Assembly (NCBI GenBank): GCA_014607495.2
Contig: CP053163.1
Coordinates: 8,164,716-8,228,715 of the forward strand
DNA length: 64,000 nucleotides
Reading direction: 5' to 3'
From: Carposina sasakii
Taxonomy: Eukaryota; Arthropoda; Insecta; Lepidoptera; Carposinidae
Each line of letters starts with the position of its first letter. The first letter of the stretch is position 1. The position numbers and the translations under genes were made by a program. Shown in pieces: positions 22,031-34,045 of the stretch. The notes below the pieces were generated by a model. The model saw only the letters and a program-made list of their open reading frames with translations. It was not told the DNA's origin and did no database searches.

Positions 22031-22901
22031 ATATTAATCACGGCCAAAATATGTCATCCAAATACGGGCTAAACCTTAACAAGAAATCATTACATGTGGT
22101 GAGGTGGTCTTTCTGTGCGTAATTAAGCATGTCTAGGCTGCAGACCACGATTCATCACGCCGACGAGGGTCGAGGTACTTGCACACTGACACAAGCTGAT
22201 CAAATTACTGGTTGGAGACATTGAGCTGTGTCGTTTGTCTTGCTTTATGTTAGGATGTGTGGGAAAGTTTTAAATGTCTATGAACGCGTAAGTATACTAA
22301 TTAAAAAATAAGTCGACAACAAAAAAAATATATGTTGTAACTATGAAGTATTTGCAAAGGGTAACGTTCTAGGGATATATTGATGGATATTTCTTCTTTG
22401 CGCATGCTTTATTATAATCAGTGGTCGGAGTAGATATATTGAATTAAGGTCATTGACATCAAACGTATATGTTAATATGGATACGCCTCCGAGTTTCCGG
22501 ATTATTATGATAAAAATAAAATAAAAATACCGAAACTTCGAAATTATTACATGAAACTAGTTAAAAATGTATCAATACTCTCAACGCTATGCTGCTATTT
22601 TTGGAAACTCCGGTACATTCCGGAAAAAATGCATGTCCATGTTATGATATCATGACGCAAGTATGTAAAATCAATATACCTACTGCGACCACTGATTATA
22701 ATATAATACACCAGCTCCATCTCTGTGGTAAGAGTCGACTAAGGGACTCAGTGGAATTCTCTAGACGATGCTTTAGCAATTTGCTTATCACTGAACTTTT
22801 ACATCTGGCTCCGCTGTACTAAGCGTGGCTATAGGATCTACTTTGTGATCTAGCTACACATCTTGGAAACATCGGTATATTCATTTATGTACACATTAAA
22901 C
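22031..22901. other. no gene seen
   Basis: Mixed AT-rich sequence. A 77-codon frame at 22589-22822 shows no motif. Confidence 0.35.
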
Positions 22902-23066
22902 GAGACGTGGTCTCTAACTGTGTGCCTTATAAATAAGCTCTCACAGCGAGCAATGGAGAGAGCTATGCTCTGGATTTCTCTACGTGATCGAATCAGAAAT
23001 GAGGAGATCCGTAGACGTACAAAGGTCACTGGCAAGGCCCATCGGTCCAGCAAGCTAAAGTCATGG
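22902..23066 (+). pseudogene. LINE reverse transcriptase fragment
   Basis: Encodes ETWSLTVCLINKLSQ, then RAMERAMLWISLRDRIRNEE and IRRRTKVT before degenerating to SSKLKSW. This is the stretch just upstream of the KLKWQWAGHIARR segment in the same RTE-like LINE class seen at 1703-1979 and 54040-54362. Both ends are cut, and the WQWAGHI block is gone. Confidence 0.7.
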
Positions 23067-23644
23067 AGTTTACGGATTTTATGGTGAAAAGGTAAGTAGG
23101 TATTAGTTTTGCCTGGTTTGTCCGTCCGGTCCTTATCAGTCTATAGTCATGTACATATACCTATAGATATTAATAATTTTATAGTATTTTATTACTTATA
23201 GATTCATATTTAACGTATTTTTTTTTCTCACAAATTACAGCTAGATAAGAATCCGCCCAGCTAATAAACATGATCTGACAACACAAAAGATAAGTAGCTT
23301 TATCCGTCTCAATATTAATACATCACCGCAGTTACAACGTGGGCAGTGTAGCTAATTTATCAACGGAGAGATAGGAAACGAGGCGAAAAGATGTCACGAG
23401 TAAAAGTAGGTATTTCCTTTTATAGTTAAGATGAGAGTTTCCCATAATTTCATCGCTTTCGCATCAATTTTAAGTGTTATGAACTTATAATATCACACAT
23501 AGATTGTATGTAAAGTTTACTAATGTAAGTGTTCAAAACGTGTTTAGAACATAGCCATGTCATTATAGGAATCTTTCAACGCTGTTTAAACTAATCAAAG
23601 TGATTAATAATAAATTATCACACCTATATATTTTGATATCTGTA

Positions 23645-23725
23645 CCAAATTTCATTTAAATCCGTTCAGAAGTTTTGATATGAAAGCACGATAGACATTC
23701 ACATTTATGTTAGTTAAAATTGTGG
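23645..23725 (+). repeat. 3' part of an interspersed repeat
   Basis: ACCAAATTTCATTTAAATCC, GTTCAGAAGTTTTGATATGA and AAGCACGATAGACATTCACA match the tail style of the CGACTTCGTCCGCG repeats. Confidence 0.4.
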
Positions 23726-23815
23726 TGTTATTAAGAAACTTAGCATGTGAAATACACAAAATACACATTTAAGATGACATTTATACACTAATTGCTTCAC
23801 TCATATAGAACTATA

Positions 23816-24075
23816 CAGGATGTAACAAAAAGGGTATGTTAAGCGAAAAGCTATGTAAATAGCCCACTATAGAGAACCTATCTACAAAATTTGAGACTCG
23901 AAATCACATTTTTATTTTTCAAGTTTGTATTAAAATTTCTGAGATATTTACAAATTCTCCATACTATCGGGAAAAATAAACGTGTGATTTCGGGTCTCAA
24001 ATTTTGTGGATAGATTCTATATAGTGGGCTATTTACATAGCTTTTCGCTTAACATAACCTTTTTGTTACATCCTG
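23816..24075. mobile_element. MITE-C, second full copy
   Basis: Same length (260 bp) as 12321-12580. Both termini carry CAGGATG in place of CAGGGTG, still flanked by TA. The TIRs include TTAAGCGAAAAGCTATG and its complement. Confidence 0.7.
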
Positions 24076-24190
24076 TATATAAATATTTAATTTCAATAAG
24101 TCACATTACACTTGCTGCTTTTGAAAAATACCATTTTGTTTTTTTTTTTATATTTGCTTTGTTTAAAGTTATTATTCAAATATATATATA

Positions 24191-24545
24191 GCATGTTTTT
24201 TCGTTGCCACCGTTTACGAAGGGTACGTACTCTATACATCGAATAAAATAAGTTTATGTCAAAAAAAATTGCTTGGACGCGATTTAGATTTTTTTGACAA
24301 TTTTTTAATGACATAAATGCTCAAAATGTATGGTGTCCAGTTTTTATGATATTTTTTTAATAAGCAGTTTTAAATATTTTTTTCGTGAAAAATGTTTGGT
24401 ACTCACGTCTACGTGAATTTATGCAAAAAAACGAAACCTAATAACTCAACTTTAGACCTCAATATTTTGGGAACCAGACACTTCCCAGGTATGCTGCCAC
24501 GGAGAAAAATGTTAGTGATGATGAGGAGAATCCGTAGTATTGCTT
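24191..24545 (-). mobile_element. MITE-B, diverged minus-strand copy
   Basis: Starts GCATGTTTTTTCGTTGCCAC after a (TA)n run and reads through TGGGAACCAGACACTTCCCA to GAGGAGAATCCGTAGTATTG. The middle is diverged (TTGGACGCGATTTAGATT), unlike other copies, suggesting an older insertion or a subfamily. Confidence 0.55.
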
Positions 24546-25142
24546 CTACCGACAAATAGTCGAGAGCAAAAAGAGTAAAAATAAGTTTTTTCGGATATTA
24601 CTCTTCGGCGGGCAATGGACATCAAAACCCTGAGCTCATACTTAGTAGAAAAGCAAACCTCTTTAATATTAACTGAGGCCGCTCCATTAAGCAGGAAGCA
24701 GCCGCCTGTGAGAACGCCAGAGTTCCTTAGTCCACTCTTACGACATGCACGTAAAAGGATGCAGCAGATGTATTCTAGTAAGGCATTACGAGTATCACAG
24801 GAATTTAAAATTTAATCTTCACCTGCGTAAATAATAGCTTTGATGTAAGTAGGCACATGGAAGCAATAAACCTTTTGTTATCCACAGTATTTCATCAGAG
24901 CTTCCAAATTAAAACGGAACATTGTATATCCGCAGCTCCTTTATGTAAAATCATTTCAAAATAACAGCAGGAATATCTCTCAAATTCTCTCAAGTTTAAT
25001 TTAGTAACGCGAAAACTTTGTTATGCAAATTAAGTGAACAACAAAGATTTTAATGTTTCTTATTTCATACAAATTATTTCAAAAATACTTGATTGAATCA
25101 TACCTTCACATACTTTTGTAGATTATAAAATTATATTAATAC
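24546..25142. other. unassigned; a 66-codon frame
   Basis: A frame at 24615-24815 (MDIKTLSSYLVEKQTSLILT start) has mixed composition and a basic middle (HARKRMQQ) but no domain I recognise and no flanking exon. I would not call it a gene on this evidence. Confidence 0.3.
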
Positions 25143-25245
25143 TAGCGGCCGCACACGACTTCGTCCGCGTAAACTTTCGAATTCCCGCTATCTCTCGTTC
25201 CCGTGGGAATGTCGAGAAATACTTTCTTGGGCCTAATACGTCACA
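25143..25245 (+). repeat. head of a CGACTTCGTCCGCG repeat
   Basis: CTAGCGGCCGCACACGACTT and CGTCCGCGTAAAC lead into CGTTCCCGTGGGAATG. Same head as 42868 and 59198; the tail is absent. Confidence 0.55.
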
Positions 25246-26111
25246 AAAGAGGACACGTGCCTTTATGTTGTACCATAAGCGGTCATGATGGTTCACGCGT
25301 CTGTATCTTAGTCAGCGGGGGCAACTCCTTTTATTAATATGGAATATGGATATATATATATATAAATATATAAATTTTAGGATAATTATGTACGGGTATA
25401 ACGCTTACACAACCATAATGCAAGTATAAAAATTTGTGTAAATTTTATTTTAATAAAAAATGCCGAAAATGGTTGTGAAAAAATACAATGGATTTAACTA
25501 CCTACTGTTAAGGTACAGACAGACATGCTCATTGCCAGCATGAAAGCATGCTGTTATTGAGCATGCACTCATTAGTAGCCCGTGTGTCAATGTATTTCAA
25601 GAACGCTCAAAAATCAACCGAGCGACGTTTGATTTTTGGCATGCTACCTGAGTCGTGGGTGGAAGAGGCATAGGTACTTCGAGTACGCATGAACATGCCT
25701 TTGCAAGAAAATGAATATTGGATAAAATTCGACATAGCTCTTTGAAAAAAAAAGAATTATGCAGGGCTTGTTCTTTGCAATAATCCGTTCTAATGAGCTA
25801 TCCGGAAAAGCCTAGTTTTTAATAATAGTTTACAGAAAACTATAGTTCATCAAGTTTAAGAGAGCTTCATTATACCTAGACGAGCTTAAGAAAAACTTAG
25901 TTTTTCTTCTTTCGCAACTTTTAATTTGATTAGTTCAGTTCGCCGTTAAGCGTGAGTTAAAAAGTTATTCTAACACTAACAAAGTTGAAGTTAAATTGTA
26001 TAATGGTCATTAGGTCCAGAGGTTATTTCATTTCGTTAGTATTTAAAAGCCCTTTCTTAACTTTTAAAATCGCGCTCAACTTTATCACGATGGACTAGAA
26101 TTGACATTGAA
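25246..26111. other. unassigned, with one self-complementary segment
   Basis: About 25519-25567 folds on itself (CATGCTCATTGCCAGCATG against CATGCTGTTATTGAGCATG). The remainder shows nothing assignable. Confidence 0.35.
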
Positions 26112-26280
26112 TGAGCGTTTTTACTAGACGACACGGCCACGACATTTCGTCATCTAGTATGGTGGCCGTGTCTTGGTAGTGTCGTCTAATGGAAAAACGA
26201 GCCATACTATGTAATACATTTTTGCTTCCAAAAAAGCTGTGGTCGTGTCGTTACCCTGTCGTGTAGTGGAAAAACGCCCA
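26112..26280. mobile_element. inverted-repeat MITE-like element
   Basis: Left end TGAGCGTTTTTACTAGACGA and the complement of the right end, TGGGCGTTTTTCCACTACAC, are imperfect TIRs. A third partial copy of the end lies inside at about 26175-26212 (GTGTCGTCTAATGGAAAAAC). Superfamily unknown. Confidence 0.5.
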
Positions 26281-26403
26281 ATAACTAACGATTTCGATTA
26301 TACAAAGTTCATTTGAAGTTTTTATGGTTTAAAGGTTGATTTTTTAGGTGGTTGATAGCCTATAGGAAGGATTAGAGGATGACAGCATGAATTTATCCTT
26401 TAG

Positions 26404-26518
26404 GTATGCTAATAATCGGTTAGATGCAGGCTGTTTACGACCGGTCGGAGTGGAGGTTATTGGGGAGGCCTATGTCCAACAGTGGACTTCTCAGGGCTGT
26501 AAATGATAATGATGCTAA
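26404..26518 (+). pseudogene. LINE 3' end with tail
   Basis: GATGCAGGCTGTTTACGACC, GGTCGGAGTGGAGGTTATTG, GGGAGGCCTATGTCCAACAG and TGGACTTCTCAGGGCTG are the same LINE subtype as 1703-1979, ending in an imperfect GAT tail. Confidence 0.65.
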
Positions 26519-26639
26519 TAATATGACCGTTAAAAAAATCAGCCCTAGTAAGAGTAAAATTTGATAAACTTTAAATTTTATTTTAATTTCAACCTAATTC
26601 AGGCATATTAAAACAAAGATTTCAACTATTATAAATCAG

Positions 26640-27112
26640 CGGTTTTACAGTTTTAATTGGTTGGATGAAACCTCTGGTAGAGATAAGCTCGCTTTTGTAC
26701 ATTATCTTTGTTATTATACAGGATGTTTTTTAGTTACCACCCTTAACGCAGGGTACGTACTCTATACATCAAATAAAGTAAGTTTATGCCAAAAAAATCC
26801 TGGGAAATAATATTTTTTTATTTTTTTTATTTATTGGTCGGGCAAAATTTATAGCGTCCAGCGTTTATGCTAATTTTATCATAGATATTAATTATTTCTC
26901 GTGAAAAAATCTTACTACGCGCATCTATGTGCATTTATGCAGAAAAACGCAGTCTATTTACTCAACTTTGGACCCTAAATCTTGGGAACCAGACACTTCC
27001 CAGGTATGCTTCCATGGAGAAAAATGATCGTGACGATGAGGAGATTCCGTAGTTTTCGGGAACATTGATGACCAAGAATCACCCTGTATAAGTGCTTTCT
27101 GTGTACAATAAA
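26640..27112 (+). repeat. LINE-type 3' end interrupted by MITE-B
   Basis: GAGATAAGCTCGCTTTTGTA then CATTATCTTTGTTATTA stops at 26718 and resumes at 27087 with TAAGTGCTTTCTGTGTACAATA. The same parts, uninterrupted, are at 46640-46735. It is the 3' untranslated tail of a non-LTR element with an AATAAA-like end. Confidence 0.55.
26719..27086 (-). mobile_element. MITE-B nested in a LINE 3' end
   Basis: Bounded by CAGGATG and CACCCTG with TA on each side (26717-26718, 27087-27088). Length 368 bp, like the left-arm copy. It carries TGGGAACCAGACACTTCCCA and GTTTTCGGGAACATTGATGA. Removing it rejoins the LINE tail. Confidence 0.75.
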
Positions 27113-27490
27113 AAATTAATAATATGAAGAATATAGGTAAGACCTGGAGCGAAATTCATGAATCACGATTAATTATATCCTCATGGCAATTAACATTCCT
27201 AAGACATTGTGTTATGATCCTTCATGATATAATTATAAGAGATAGCTGCTCTATAACCGAGATATAGTTTTGGGGTCACCCACCGGTGTTTTAATACAAT
27301 TAAAGCCAGGCCAGTTTTTGTTGGATCAAAAGTTAACCTGAATTCACTTTAAAAATTTGATAATATTTATTGATTCATGTTAGATAATCTGTTTTAAAAT
27401 TATCTCACTTTCTTGTCAGGAAACTAAATAGGTCAATAGATAATGTTAATGATCTTATTATTTATTGTACATAAATGAATAAAATAATTT

Positions 27491-27895
27491 GTAGAGCGTG
27501 AAAGAAGGGCTCTATCGGTTCGGTGCAACATGCTCGCACGTAGATTCTACAGATGCAATAGGGAGGTCAAAACAATCTTGTTTAAGGCTTACTGCCACAA
27601 CCTGTACACCTGTCATCTGTGGATCGACTACTCTCGCAAATCATATAGTAGCATGAGGATACAATACAATAATGCTTTTCTTATACTCATGAAGAAACCT
27701 AGATACTGTAGTGCGTCTAGCATCTTCGCCGAGGCGATGGTTCCCGATTTCTTTGCAGTAATCAGATCGCGTATTGCATCCTTCTGGAACACATTTGCTG
27801 ACCGATACTTATGTCATATTGTATTATATGGGTCTTTTGTAATTTATTTTATTTTACAATGTGCCTGCAATAAATGATTATTATTATTAATATTA
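27491..27895 (+). pseudogene. C-terminal LINE reverse transcriptase fragment plus 3' tail
   Basis: In one frame: VERERRALSVRCNMLARRF, then EVKTILFKAYCHNLYTCHLW, SMRIQYNNAFLILM and PRYCSASSIFAEAMV. This block follows the RT domain in a common lepidopteran non-LTR element often annotated as jockey-like; the clade is uncertain. The frame runs to a stop after CACNK at 27877, and ATTATTATTATT follows as the tail. It is 5' truncated. Confidence 0.75.
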
Positions 27896-28841
27896 ACGCA
27901 CAGGAGAAATGTTTAATGGCGAGCTTAACTCATTAAAAAATTTTATTTCAGAAAATCAAGTGAAAATCGATTTGGTATATTATAGGTATATTAGCATTAT
28001 CTTCACAATAATAAGACTTCTTGCGACCTCGTGAAAGTTAGTGAAATATTTATAATCTCCATACATGCATACCTGTTGTTGCCTTCTCATTAATTCGGAA
28101 AAAGGGTAGTAGTATCAAAGCATTTGGAAAAAGAATCACGTACTAATTCCGAAACAGGAACTCCGATTGCATGACAATCATTAGGGGTAGCCAAATTAAG
28201 TCGAGTTTTTGTAACAATATAATAATTTGACATGTACAATAATGAATATACAAATAATTACAAAATAATATACATTATATTACCCACATTATACGTTAGG
28301 AAATATATTATTCTTTTAACTCATCGCATGTACCTAAAATACGTTACTATTACCTATAATAACATAATCAAAAATCGTGGCTATACATCACTAACATAAA
28401 GCCATGGTTGGTTATTGGACATGTTTTTTTTTATGTAATGTGCCCGGGTAACAGTTTAAAGGAATTTTAACGGTACAACACACTCTATAGGTAAAAAAGT
28501 TGTTCAAAAGTTAACTATGCATTTAACTATGATTCTAAAAGCGTTGCAAGATAGCTTCTAAATTTCTTCTCAAATATGATAATATCCGAAAATGCCGGCT
28601 CTACATTTTCTGCGCAAAATATTACTAAATTAATTTTACAAAGTGAAAGGAAATATTAAAAAATATAAGAATACACGTGGGAAATGAGGCACCACCTTGA
28701 AAAGGCCTCGTTATCTTCGACGCGAGGCTTCTAGATAATCAACGAGAAACAAAGAAAAAACAAAAATGTTCTGCAGAGTACTATTTTAAACGTCTAAATG
28801 TCTTTAATTTGCATTTTCTTTAGTATTTTTGGCACTGTATA
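27896..28841. other. no feature seen
   Basis: AT-rich with no shared repeat that I could identify. The sequence just before 28842 abuts the next MITE fragment. Confidence 0.35.
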
Positions 28842-28930
28842 CAGGATGTAAGAAAAGAGGTATGCTAAGCGAAATGGTATGAAAAAAGCCCACTATAGAG
28901 TAATCACAAAATTTTAGACTTGAAACCTGT
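28842..28930 (+). mobile_element. MITE-C, one end only
   Basis: CAGGATGTAAGAAAAGAGGT, TATGCTAAGCGAAATGGTAT and CCCACTATAGAG are a diverged left TIR. The facing TIR was not found within 400 bp. Confidence 0.5.
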
Positions 28931-29136
28931 CGAGTAAGCACAAAAAATTTTACGCGCCGTATTTGACAATAGGGAAAATTCGTCTGACACAAAAACAGAT
29001 TTTTTATATTTTATTCGAAAGATATTACAAATACAAACCGAATAGTGCAAAAGTAACATTAATCGGTTCCTGAATATCAAAGTTACAGGAGTTTAAAAGT
29101 TTTAAAAATTTAACGAAAAAATTTACAACATAAAAG

Positions 29137-29534
29137 GACCCGGTGGCTTAGTGGTTATAGCGGCTAGCACGGTTTGCAGCGGTCGTGGGTTCGATTCCCA
29201 CTCGGGTGATGAATTTTTTCCATTTTCTTTATTAATAATTTTATAATATATAATATCTTGACTAAGATAAATTTATAAAAACACTTCTCCATTAATATAA
29301 TCCGTTAGGATATGGTTGATCGTTTCATCTTGAAACATTGTGCTGAGGGATTCAGCTTTGTTTGCCGAGATTTGGCTTGTGTATAGCTATCGGGATGAAG
29401 AATAACGTTGCCAATATGTAATTTAAAAAAGAGATGGTAAAATTCGTCATCCGAGAAATTGACCCGGTGGCTTAGTGGTTATAGCGGCTGGCATGGTTTG
29501 CAGCGGTCGTGGGTTCGATTCCCACTCGGGTGAA
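29137..29534 (+). mobile_element. dimeric tRNA-like element, 324-bp period
   Basis: Two tRNA-like heads begin at 29137 and 29461 (both GACCCGGTGGCTTAGTGGTT, later CGTGGGTTCGATTCCCACTC). The spacer contains CCGTTAGGATATGGTTGATC and TGAGGGATTCAGCTTTGTTT, matching 21821-22030. After each head comes GAATTTTTTCCATTTTC. Boxes A and B are intact enough for pol III in principle. The anticodon arm does not fold, so it is not a tRNA gene. Confidence 0.65.
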
Positions 29535-30116
29535 GAATTTTTTCCATTTTCTTTATTAATAATTTTATAACATAAAAGGAGTCAAAACATACAATTTTAA
29601 TAAATACTTTATTAATATATTCTCCTATTAATAAACAATTTTTATTGACAACAATACACAAAGTATAAAATATTACGTTTATAAAATAAGATTGCATAGG
29701 TATTTTCCCCATACTAATTTGAGACGGTTGTCTATTATGACATCAAAGTCTTTGCCATTTTAGTATAGAGCAAACGGAGCGTTTCAAACACATTTTGCCT
29801 GCTCATATTTTTGAATTGCTGTAAATCCAAAACGGTTAAAGTTAGATATACCATTCCAAGGGCAAACTTTATTCAGTTCTTACGTAGAATATAAAAATGA
29901 AATAAAAAAAATCGTGCATTTTACGATATCGTTACGGACTTTCGAGAGGTTCGTGCTTGCACCACTAATGATTTTAAACTTGCAATACATAGGTAACATG
30001 CAGCGTTGTAGCACTAGTTTTGAACAAATGCTACTCATTCCTTGTTTAATTTAGCATAAGAATGGAATTTACGTATTTGTCATTAATATTACTTACCTCT
30101 CATCTTTATTTAAAAC
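29535..30116. other. tail of the tRNA-like element, then unassigned
   Basis: 29535-29570 is the common GAATTTTTTCC / TTTATTAATAATTTTATAA tail. The rest holds nothing I can assign. Confidence 0.35.
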
Positions 30117-30305
30117 TAAGGATCTGCCCCGGCTTTGCACGGGTGTTATTTTAAGACATTTTAAGGATTTTTAAAATTTTTTCTCTCCGTAAGAACCATC
30201 ATCGTACTTCCGGGGATATTCTAAAAAAAATTGCAAAATCGATTTTGCTGTTCTCGAGATTTGTGTTCACGACACATTTAGCGATTCATTTTTATATAGA
30301 TAAAA
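30117..30305 (+). repeat. interspersed repeat headed GGATCTGCCCCGGCTTTGCA
   Basis: Head GGATCTGCCCCGGCTTTGCA then CGGGTG; middle TCTCTCCGTAAGAACCATCA; tail GTGTTCACGACACATTTAGC. A high-copy insect repeat style; no coding sequence. Confidence 0.5.
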
Positions 30306-30815
30306 CGAAACTATTTTATCTTTTTAATTATTTACATAATTGATGCAAAATAAAACAGTTTTTAAAGCAAACAAGCATACTTGTTTGGTAGAATGTTTAT
30401 TCCAGGCATATAATTCTAACAATAAAAAAAAGAGAAACTAAAGAATATTTCCGTTTATTTTTTTAAAAGCTTTCAGGCCATGACTTCCAGTTTCTGCTAT
30501 GGGTAGAAGGTTGAAAGTCAAAGCAGCATTTTTCAGTTTTTTCAACGAGATTTTCCCTTAGTTAGCCTTTTTAATTTACTTGTCTAAATATTTATAAGGA
30601 CATAAACAATCTCTTTAAACATGATGCCTTAAGGCCTCGCTTAGATCTTGCTAACTTAGATTAAAATATCTGCTGCTAGCATGATTATTATTTTAATATA
30701 CAAGATTTATACAAAAAAAATCATACTGCGCATTAAACAGGGATTTCTTTAAATTTGATCTTGGGTGACTACTTACTGAATATCCTAAAAATATAAGTAA
30801 GAAATAATATGAATG
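30306..30815. other. no feature seen
   Basis: AT-rich; only short frames. Confidence 0.3.
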
Positions 30816-30935
30816 TACGGTGTGGTGTCGGAAAAGTAGACTAGCACCACTTCATATTTGCCCATACGTGTTGTAAGAGTGTTGATTAAGAGTAGGGATT
30901 TCCAGCAGGGTTTCCACGGCAGGCCTGGACGGTAA
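30816..30935 (+). repeat. degenerate relative of the SINE-L 5' region
   Basis: ACGGTGTGGTGTCGGAAAAG, CACCACTTCATATTTGCCCA and GTAAGAGTGTTGATTAAGAG align in order with the first half of SINE-L but with many changes. It could belong to a separate related family. Confidence 0.35.
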
Positions 30936-31601
30936 CAGTGCCATGATGAATCCCGATGTATTGAACTATCGGTTTGTGTGATAAATAAATTATTTGTGTA
31001 TATGTCGTGGCCAACATTGATCATTTCATGAAATGGTCGAGCATTTCATGAAAGTCGCATTTCCGACATCATGAACAGATCTCGCGATATGGGTGATCCA
31101 TGAACCCGTAAAATAGTTAAGAATCACCGGTAGAGCGTGCGCGCGTTTTATTTATGTGTGAGATGGGATTTTTCTTTTTAGGTTATAAAACCCAGAAGAA
31201 GTTCCGGATAGTGTGTTATATTGTATAATGTATATTGACATTGTAGATTACCTATGTGATGCCCAGGCACCGGTGCCAGAAAGCCTGCTGTGTCACAGCA
31301 TTGAACTGCAATATGGGATTTACGTGGATGATGAAATGTAGAATTTTCTCAAATTGTGTCATATACTGCTCGTGAAATGATTTTAACAATTAACTACTCG
31401 TATTTGCGTAGTTGACGATGACTTTGCCAAAATGTCACAAATTAGGATTTCTTAGGTATTCATTTCCCAGGAGATGCAACCACGAAAATAATGATCGATG
31501 AAACGAATTGATTAAAGTCTACAAAGTAGACAATTCCATTCAAGGCTGCAAGGTAGACAATTCTCAAAAATCCATCAATTACTAAGTAATACTCGTACAT
31601 A
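30936..31601. other. no feature seen
   Basis: No gene or shared repeat recognised before the next MITE. Confidence 0.3.
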
Positions 31602-31983
31602 CAGGTTGATTTTTGGTTGTCAACGTTCCCGAAAACTGCGGAATCTCCTCATTATCACTATCATTTTTCTCCATGGAAGCATACCTGGGAAGTGTCTGGT
31701 TCCAAAGATATTAGCTTCCAAAGTTGAATGAATAGACTGCGTTTTTCTGCATAAATGCACATAGTCGCGCGTAGCAAGAATTTTTCAAGAGAAATAATTT
31801 ATATCTGTCTATGAAAAAACTAGCATTAACACTGGACACTATAAATATTGCCCGATCAAGTAATTAAAAAAAAAAACAAAACAATTTACATCGTTTCCCA
31901 GCATTTTTTTGGGCATAAACTTACTTTATTTGATGTATAGAGTACGTACTCTTCGTTAAGGGTGGCAACGAAAAAACACCCTG
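31602..31983 (+). mobile_element. MITE-B, best preserved copy
   Basis: Starts CAGGTTGATTTTTGGTTG and ends AACGAAAAAACACCCTG, with TA at 31600-31601 and 31984-31985. The interior holds GGAAGTGTCTGGTTCCAAAG, CTGGACACTATAAATATTGC and a TTTGATGTATAGAGTACG block. A good reference for the family in this window. Confidence 0.75.
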
Positions 31984-33883
31984 TATACTAATAATCGTTA
32001 TCATTTCAGAATGAGTTAAAATAAGATTAATAAAAATTTTAGGGCAGTATCAACATAATATTATGACAGGGAGTTAATTATTCACATGTACTTTGAATGT
32101 AACTTTTCCACTTTAATTTGAATGTAACTTCTGGTTTAAATAAATCAATTGGATTTACCGATCTGAGTAAATCACACCATCTCTACAAACGGATACCATA
32201 CAAAATATTTCAGTTAAAATTAACAAAGTTCAACAACTTTTAAACTGTAACGAAACAAAATAATTAGAACGAATTATGCTCATTACAAACTCTGTAGAGG
32301 AGGAAATAAGGTGACCACGAAATTATGTGAAATGGATACGATTCTATATAGTTCAAATTCAATTACATAATAACTTGATTTATCTTTTTTGTATATTAGT
32401 TTTAAGAACGAATTATATTATAAATCAAACTTAATTTGTACATACTATAACTAACCTATTAAACTAATTAAAATCTAGTGACTCGTGTAAAGGTGCCCAG
32501 AACACTAGCGGGATTGCCACGCTGGATCACTATGGACACTCTTTATTTATCTCTAATCAATTTAACTAAATCTTAATATTATTTAATACTTGTGATATAC
32601 ATATATCTACTTAGATAATATTTTTTAATTTATAAATTCTTTAAAATATGTTTTTGTGGCCATGAAAATATCAAAGTAAATATTTTCTAATGTTATTTCT
32701 TATCAATAAAATTTATTTTAAGTGAGTTATTTACATCTAACATCACTACTTGAAAACTGGGTCACCAAATAGAAAAGTCAGAAAGAATAAAGTTTTACCA
32801 TATTATTTGGGCAATTGGTGCAAATAAGCTCAAATCTTTATTTCTACCACATCCAATAGAAACACGTCATCGATACATATTCAACAAAGTTCTCATTTCG
32901 ATGCTTTCAAATATTCGATACTCACGTAAAGTTGGCGCGCGTAATGAACGAACTTAGCCATCGAAAGGGTTAAAATGGTTTTTCGACTTTGTTATGAAGA
33001 AAATTGGTAATTCATTGCCAAGATTTCGCTTACTTAAGCTGGGTAAGGCATGGAATGTTTGGTATTGGAAAACTTTGTCACAAATATGCTTTTAACCTTG
33101 GCTGTTCAATATTTTTGCGCAGGATTTTGCGATTTGATAACAATCAATTTAGCAGTTAGTTTGTCAAAATCTAATACGCTTACGTAATGTTTGTCCTTTT
33201 ATGTTTATGGAGGTTGAGGGTATTTACACGCAGCAGACAACGGACCGTCGAACTGTGGCGGTCCGTTATCCGTCCACGTCTACAAGCACTCATAGTGTAC
33301 CAACAGCACCATACACCAACGTGAATCCGTCAAGTAACACCGTTGTCCATTCGGATCTACAAGCAACCTAAGGCTATTAAATTTATGTTGCGTATCCTTC
33401 ACTTGCCTAATTCATAAAGAGTGAATGTTACTTTCCAACGCAAACATTAAACATGAAAGTCCATAGAGCACTTTAGGACAAAAAATATATTATGTACCTA
33501 CATTGTACAAGGTTGTGTAATTTTTTAGGACTCCTAACAACGGCGTGAAGTAATCCATTTAACCGTGATATAAAGTTGACCTTAGATTAACATAATGGAC
33601 AGAGTTAAAAGGGAAAATAAAATACGCTAGCTACGGGTATTAGATAAAGGTTTTCAATGAGCAAAGAGACTCCGATTGATGTTTCGCTTTTTTGTGAAGT
33701 GTGGACTCTTTGATCTTGACGAATATTGAACTGGGGATTCCGCATTGATTTACTATTGTATTTTGTAAAAGCTCAAAAGACAAAGGATGTGCGAGCGACA
33801 CGGGTACTAGGTCATAGGCTGATTCAAATGAAAGACATTTCAGGCACAATACGGTCGTGCCCAATGTGTATGTCTTATTTGTT
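31984..33883. other. long AT-rich stretch without a recognised gene
   Basis: Only a small hairpin at about 33238-33267 (AACGGACC against GGTCCGTT) stands out. The frames at 33640-33978 and 33726-33956 overlap on opposite strands and run into the next tRNA-like element, so they are not coding. Confidence 0.4.
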
Positions 33884-34045
33884 TTCAATAGCGGCTGGCA
33901 CGGTTTTGGGTTCGATTCCCACTCGGGTGAAGAATTTTTTCCATTTTCTTTATTAATAATTTTATAATACGGATACAATTTCGTATAAGAACTTCAAGGT
34001 CTGTCATCCGAGTAATTGACCCGGTGCAGCGGCTCGATTGCAATC
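33884..34045 (+). mobile_element. decayed tRNA-like dimer
   Basis: AATAGCGGCTGGCACGGTTT leads straight into GGGTTCGATTCCCACTCGGG, a head with its middle deleted. A short spacer and GTCATCCGAGTAATTGACCC follow, where a second head begins and quickly decays. Confidence 0.55.

Noticed and set aside
24615..24815. 66-codon frame with a basic segment
   Set aside because: No family motif, no neighbouring exon; not enough to call a gene.
33640..33978. 112-codon minus-strand frame
   Set aside because: Part of it is the translation of the tRNA-like repeat and it overlaps another frame on the opposite strand.
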